Shown here: piece by piece, positions 41,338 through 44,591 of the stretch
Numbering within the stretch: the stretch's first letter is position 1
Layout: each line of letters begins with the position of its first letter
Origin: Virgibacillus sp. LDC-1
GTDB lineage: Bacteria; Bacillota; Bacilli; Bacillales; Amphibacillaceae
Assembly (NCBI RefSeq): GCF_030137545.1
Contig: NZ_JARUVL010000009.1
Location: forward strand, 81,291-125,881
DNA: 44,591 bases
Reading direction: 5' to 3'
Notes under the pieces: model-generated
The model's database searches: none
What the model saw: only the letters and a program-made list of their open reading frames with translations
Told to the model about the DNA's origin: nothing
Made by a program: the position numbers and the translations under genes

Positions 41338-42597
41338 ATGAAATACCAATCCATTGATGAAGCAAACCGCGCAGTTCTTGATAAGATTGTTGGTTCAGCA
41401 CCGTTTTTAACAGATGTTGTACCTGCGAAGTCTGTTATTAAGGAATTAGAAGAAAAAGTAATTCTTCATGCTGGACCACCGATTAAATGGGATGACATGA
41501 CAGGTCCAATGCAAGGCTCTTGTGTAGGTGCTACTTTATTTGAAGGCTGGGCACAAACAGAGGATGAAGCAAAACAAATGCTTGCAAATGGTGAAGTGGA
41601 ATTTATGCCATGTCACCATGTTAACGCAGTTGGACCAATGGGAGGAATTACAACAGGTAATATGCCTGTATTTGTTGTAGAAAACCGCTCAGAAGACAAC
41701 CAAGCATATTGTATTATGAACGAAGGTATTGGTAAGGTGCTACGTTTTGGTGCTTACTCGAAAGAAGTAATTGATCGTTTACATTGGATGAAGGATGTAC
41801 TTGGTCCAACTTTGTCTAAAGCACTTCAAAAAACAGAAGCAGGCTTAAACATTAATGTAATGGTTGCAAAAGCAATTACAATGGGTGACGAATTCCACCA
41901 ACGTAATATTGCTGCTTCCCTAATTTTCTTGAAGGAAGTTGCTCCATTAATCGTTCAAGTGGATATGGATGAAAATGATCGCAAGGATGTTATGCAATTC
42001 CTAGCTGATACAGATCAGTTCTTCTTAAATATTATGATGGCAACTGGAAAAGCTGTACTTGACGGTGCTCGTAAAATTCAAGAAGGTACAGTTGTAACAG
42101 CAATGTGTAGAAACGGGAAAGACTTCGGAATTCGCATTAGTGGTATGGGTGATGAATGGTTCACAGCACCAGTTAATACGCCACAAGGCTTGTTCTTCAC
42201 TGGTTATACGCAAGAAGATGCAAACTCTGACATTGGCGATAGTGCTATTACAGAAACCTTCGGTGTGGGTGGTTTCGCAATGATCGCTGCTCCTGGTGTT
42301 ACTCGATTTGTTGGCGCTGGTGGCTTTGATGATGCACTATCTACAAGTAATGAAATGATGGAAATTTGTATTGATCAAAACCCTAACTTCACGGTTCCAA
42401 CTTGGGATTTCAACGGAATCTGCCTTGGCATTGATGCTAGAAAAGTAGTAGAAACAGGAATCGAGCCAGTTATTAATACTGGGATTGCACATAAGGAACC
42501 AGGTGTTGGTCAGATTGGTGCTGGTACCGTACGTGCTCCATTAGCTTGCTTTGAAAAAGCGATTGAAGCATATGCTCAAAAATTAGGATTAATTTAA
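41338..42597 (+). CDS. allG: YlbE/AllG, DUF1116 carbamoyltransferase subunit
   Basis: A 419-aa DUF1116 protein, the same length as E. coli YlbE. Conserved-looking elements are HAGPPIKWDDMTGPMQGSCV, CHHVNAVGPMGGITTGNMPV, MVAKAITMGDEFHQRN and MCRNGKDFGIRISGMGDEWF. It acts with AllF and AllH in oxalurate phosphorolysis. GAGGGAG at 41323-41329 selects ATG 41338 over the longer reading from 41293. The AllH gene begins a few bases after its stop, indicating coupling. Confidence 0.92.
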   Translation: MKYQSIDEANRAVLDKIVGSAPFLTDVVPAKSVIKELEEKVILHAGPPIKWDDMTGPMQGSCVGATLFEGWAQTEDEAKQMLANGEVEFMPCHHVNAVGPMGGITTGNMPVFVVENRSEDNQAYCIMNEGIGKVLRFGAYSKEVIDRLHWMKDVLGPTLSKALQKTEAGLNINVMVAKAITMGDEFHQRNIAASLIFLKEVAPLIVQVDMDENDRKDVMQFLADTDQFFLNIMMATGKAVLDGARKIQEGTVVTAMCRNGKDFGIRISGMGDEWFTAPVNTPQGLFFTGYTQEDANSDIGDSAITETFGVGGFAMIAAPGVTRFVGAGGFDDALSTSNEMMEICIDQNPNFTVPTWDFNGICLGIDARKVVETGIEPVINTGIAHKEPGVGQIGAGTVRAPLACFEKAIEAYAQKLGLI

Positions 42598-42604
42598 GTA
42601 AGTG

Positions 42605-43510
42605 ATGATGGAAAGCATTATTGAAGCAAAGGAATATCATAAAGATATTCCTTTGCTACTCTTAAAAGATACGACTGGTTCTATTCACAGTATTTTTCAA
42701 AACGGATTGAATATCCGAGTAGGAGATGGATTGATCTTTATTGGAAGTCTGAAAAATGGTCGTCTACCGTTTGGAATTCATACAGGTGAGGATGATATAC
42801 AGCAATTGCTGTATATTGCTCATAAACAACCGTATGTTAAAATAGAAAAAGATTCGTTACTTTTTGTAGAGGAGAATAAAACCTTAACCTTAGATTTACG
42901 TAAAGGAACTGCATTCTTTTATCCAATTGAAAAAAAGGATAAGACGAAGGAATACTTTCCATCATTCTCCCTATTTCTTGAACGATTAATGCTTGAAGAT
43001 AAAACAATTGGAATAGAAGAACTATCCATTGTCGAATTTTTAGAAGATTATGTACAAGACACTCCAGACAAGGACAAGGAGTTGATTAGAAAGCTCTATC
43101 AATTAATGGATGCCGTCTTCTCAGATGACCCCATTTTTATTGAGCAAACGCTTCGGTACTTTCTTGGTCGTGGGAGTGGATTAACTCCTTCAGGAGATGA
43201 TTTACTCGTAGGTGCTCTTGCCATTAATCAATATTCAAATGCATTTCATTCTTCATTTATGGATGGAATGAAAAAAATATTGCAAACTTCATCTGTCACA
43301 ACGGATGTAAGTAAAGCTTACTTAGAAAGCGCTTTGCAAGGTAAATACAGCTCGGTTATTGCAAATATGGTTAATGATATAGCTGAAATTAACAGCGAAA
43401 AAATAGTACAACATTTTCAGGAGTTAGTAAATGTCGGACACAGCTCGGGAATAGATTCCGCGTTCGGTATATTAATTGGAATGTTGGCGATTAGGAGGAA
43501 AAGTGAATGA
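42605..43510 (+). CDS. allH: YlbF/AllH, DUF2877 carbamoyltransferase subunit
   Basis: A 301-aa DUF2877 protein, the third subunit with AllF and AllG. The signature GRGSGLTPSGDDLLVGALAI is present near residues 188-207, followed by GHSSGIDSAFGILIGML near the C-terminus. It is about 30 residues longer than E. coli YlbF as I remember it. There is no strong ribosome binding site: ATG 42605 (or the overlapping ATG 42608, or GTG 42602) lies 7 bases after the allG stop, so translation is probably coupled. It overlaps allK by four bases (ATGA). Confidence 0.87.
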   Translation: MMESIIEAKEYHKDIPLLLLKDTTGSIHSIFQNGLNIRVGDGLIFIGSLKNGRLPFGIHTGEDDIQQLLYIAHKQPYVKIEKDSLLFVEENKTLTLDLRKGTAFFYPIEKKDKTKEYFPSFSLFLERLMLEDKTIGIEELSIVEFLEDYVQDTPDKDKELIRKLYQLMDAVFSDDPIFIEQTLRYFLGRGSGLTPSGDDLLVGALAINQYSNAFHSSFMDGMKKILQTSSVTTDVSKAYLESALQGKYSSVIANMVNDIAEINSEKIVQHFQELVNVGHSSGIDSAFGILIGMLAIRRKSE

Positions 43511-44445
43511 AAGAAAAAGTAGTAATTGCCTTAGGTGGAAATGCTATTCTCCAGCCTGGTCAAGAGGCAACATATCAAAATCAGCTTGATAATGTATCAA
43601 AATGCTCTAAAATCATTGCCCAAATCGTAAAGCAAGGCTATGAAGTTATTGTTACACACGGTAATGGTCCACAAGTCGGAAATATTTTACGCCAGAATGA
43701 AGAAGCAAAGGATGTCGTTCCTCCGTTTCCACTTGATGTTTGTAGTGCAGAATCACAAGGATTTATCGGCTACATGATGGAGCAAACGTTACGCAATGAG
43801 CTTCGTGAACTCGGATTAGATAATTCTGTTGTATGTATGCTAACAGAAACAGTTGTATCTCCAGAAGATCCAGCATTCCAAAATCCAACGAAGCCAATTG
43901 GTATTTTCTATAGTGAAGAAGAAGCGAATCGTCTTGCAAAGGAAAAAGGCTGGGTAGTAGCTGAGGATGCTGGTCGTGGTTGGCGTCGTGTCGTACCATC
44001 ACCAATGCCTACATCCATTCTCGGTTCAGATGTAATCAAAACGTTAACAGATGCAGGCACAATTGTAATTGCATCTGGTGGTGGCGGTATTCCAGTAGTA
44101 AAGAAAGAAAACGGTACCTTTGAAGGAATTGAAGCGGTAATTGATAAAGATCGTAGTGGATTGAAGCTTTCTCAAGAAGCAAATGCGGATGTTTTTATGA
44201 TCTTAACAGATGTAGATAATGTATATGTGAACTATGGTAAGCCAGATCAAAAAGCACTTGAACAAGTGTCTGTTGACGAGGTTAAAAAGTATGTAGAAGA
44301 AGGACAATTCTCTGCTGGAAGTATGGGACCTAAAGTCGAAGGAGCACTTGCATTTGCTGAATTCGGCGGAAAAGCAATTATCTGTTCATTAGCTAAAGCA
44401 GCTGAAGCACTAGAAGGAAAATCTGGTACTACTATTAAAAAATAA
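43507..44445 (+). CDS. allK: Catabolic carbamate kinase (AllK/ArcC type)
   Basis: A 312-aa amino-acid-kinase-fold enzyme that uses carbamoyl phosphate and ADP to make ATP, with carbamate decaying to CO2 and NH3. Motifs are VIALGGNAILQPG, VTHGNGPQVGNIL, CSAESQGFIGYMMEQ, IASGGGGIPVV and SAGSMGPKVEGA. ArcC of the arginine deiminase pathway is the same family, but no arcA or arcB is present, so the source of carbamoyl phosphate here is AllFGH. GGAGG precedes ATG 43507, which overlaps allH. No terminator lies between it and the IS end. Confidence 0.95.
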   Translation: MKEKVVIALGGNAILQPGQEATYQNQLDNVSKCSKIIAQIVKQGYEVIVTHGNGPQVGNILRQNEEAKDVVPPFPLDVCSAESQGFIGYMMEQTLRNELRELGLDNSVVCMLTETVVSPEDPAFQNPTKPIGIFYSEEEANRLAKEKGWVVAEDAGRGWRRVVPSPMPTSILGSDVIKTLTDAGTIVIASGGGGIPVVKKENGTFEGIEAVIDKDRSGLKLSQEANADVFMILTDVDNVYVNYGKPDQKALEQVSVDEVKKYVEEGQFSAGSMGPKVEGALAFAEFGGKAIICSLAKAAEALEGKSGTTIKK

Positions 44446-44470
44446 TAAAGGAAAAAGGAGCATCCCGTGA

Positions 44471-44591
44471 TGTGAACCCCTAGAGTTAGACCAAAAAATC
44501 TAACACTAGGGGTGTTTTAGTATGGCAAAGTATGACTTGGCTTTTAAGCTAGCGGTGGTACAAGCTTATTTAGCAGGAGAAGGAGGTTATT
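44471..44591 (+). mobile_element. Left end of an IS3-family (IS150-like) insertion sequence
   Basis: The sequence from TGTGAACCCC (44471) looks like an IS3-family terminal repeat beginning with TG. Inside it, CCCCTAGAGTTAGA and TCTAACACTAGGGG form a hairpin at about 44477-44512. An ORF starts at ATG 44522. The element begins 26 bases after the allK stop and runs off the window. Confidence 0.75.
44522..44591 (+). CDS. IS3-family transposase OrfA, N-terminal fragment
   Basis: Only the first 23 codons are in the window: MAKYDLAFKLAVVQAYLAGE and three more residues. The pattern K-Y-x-x-x-F-K-x-x-V-V-x-x-Y-x-x-G-E is the start of the helix-turn-helix domain of IS150/IS3-type OrfA transposases. 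The protein continues past the right edge. Confidence 0.72.
   Translation, partial: MAKYDLAFKLAVVQAYLAGEGGY

Noticed and set aside
43507-44445. Carbamate kinase as arcC of an arginine deiminase operon
   Set aside because: No arcA, arcB or arcD is present, and the gene overlaps allH within the oxalurate operon.
44477-44512. Hairpin after allK as its terminator
   Set aside because: The hairpin belongs to the inverted end of the IS3-family element, and no proper U-run follows it.
1-44591. CRISPR arrays, rRNA, tRNA genes, prophage or toxin-antitoxin modules
   Set aside because: None was recognised on either strand. The only tRNA-related element is the T-box leader of proS.

Overview
The window reads as chromosomal DNA of a low-GC Gram-positive of the family Bacillaceae. 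The pointers are strong AGGAGG-type ribosome binding sites with TTG/GTG starts, lipobox substrate-binding proteins, a tRNA-Pro T-box, a type 2 IPP isomerase, a YtzI-like micro-protein, a YclNOPQ-like iron transporter and a PucR regulator. An EhuABCD-type ectoine/hydroxyectoine importer fits a halotolerant relative such as Oceanobacillus, Virgibacillus or Lysinibacillus, but the genus cannot be fixed from the sequence. I see no tRNA, rRNA, CRISPR array or prophage. The only mobile element is the first ~120 bases of an IS3-family insertion sequence at the right edge.

Layout. 1-9.6 kb is mostly single housekeeping or stress genes: a chemoreceptor (-), a GNAT protein, an aldo/keto reductase, a membrane protein (-), an RsgA GTPase preceded by a candidate leader-peptide attenuator, a stand-alone HD alarmone-hydrolase-like protein (-), a CatE-like dioxygenase, fni and a DsbA/FrnE-like protein. 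9.7-13.8 kb is a Fur-type promoter followed by yclN-yclO-yclP and, after a gap, yclQ. 14-16.8 kb has a SurA-like lipoprotein, a DUF915-type hydrolase and murB. 16.9-20.2 kb is ehuB-ehuC-ehuD-ehuA on the minus strand. 20.6-24.9 kb has ytzI, a divergent plsY paralogue, a DUF456 gene, an HpaB-like monooxygenase (-), a nicotinamidase and a GNAT gene. 24.9-26.7 kb is a T-box controlled archaeal-type proS. 27-30.3 kb is an M20 hydrolase plus amino-acid ABC operon, followed by a glutathione-peroxidase-like gene and trhO on the minus strand.

The most distinctive region is 32.2-44.4 kb, a ureide/carbamoyl catabolic island. It contains an uncharacterised multi-pass transporter, a CodA-like amidohydrolase whose usual catalytic Glu and metal-ligand Asp are Phe and Asn, an RraA/HMG-aldolase-like enzyme (-), a PucR-family regulator, and then the five-gene run allD-allF(fdrA)-allG(ylbE)-allH(ylbF)-allK (carbamate kinase). 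From the E. coli enzymes the inferred flow is: import of a ureide, generation of ureidoglycolate, AllD oxidation to oxalurate, AllFGH phosphorolysis to oxamate plus carbamoyl phosphate, and AllK conversion to ATP, CO2 and NH3. Allantoinase, allantoate amidohydrolase and ureidoglycine aminohydrolase are absent from the window, so the upstream half may be supplied by the transporter and the unusual amidohydrolase. Two regulatory signals stand out: a perfect TGTGA-N6-TCACA (Fnr/ArcR-type) site before the transporter, and a cluster of TTTTATCTA inverted half-sites before allD with near-matches upstream of the other transcription units. An IS3-family element begins 26 bases after allK.
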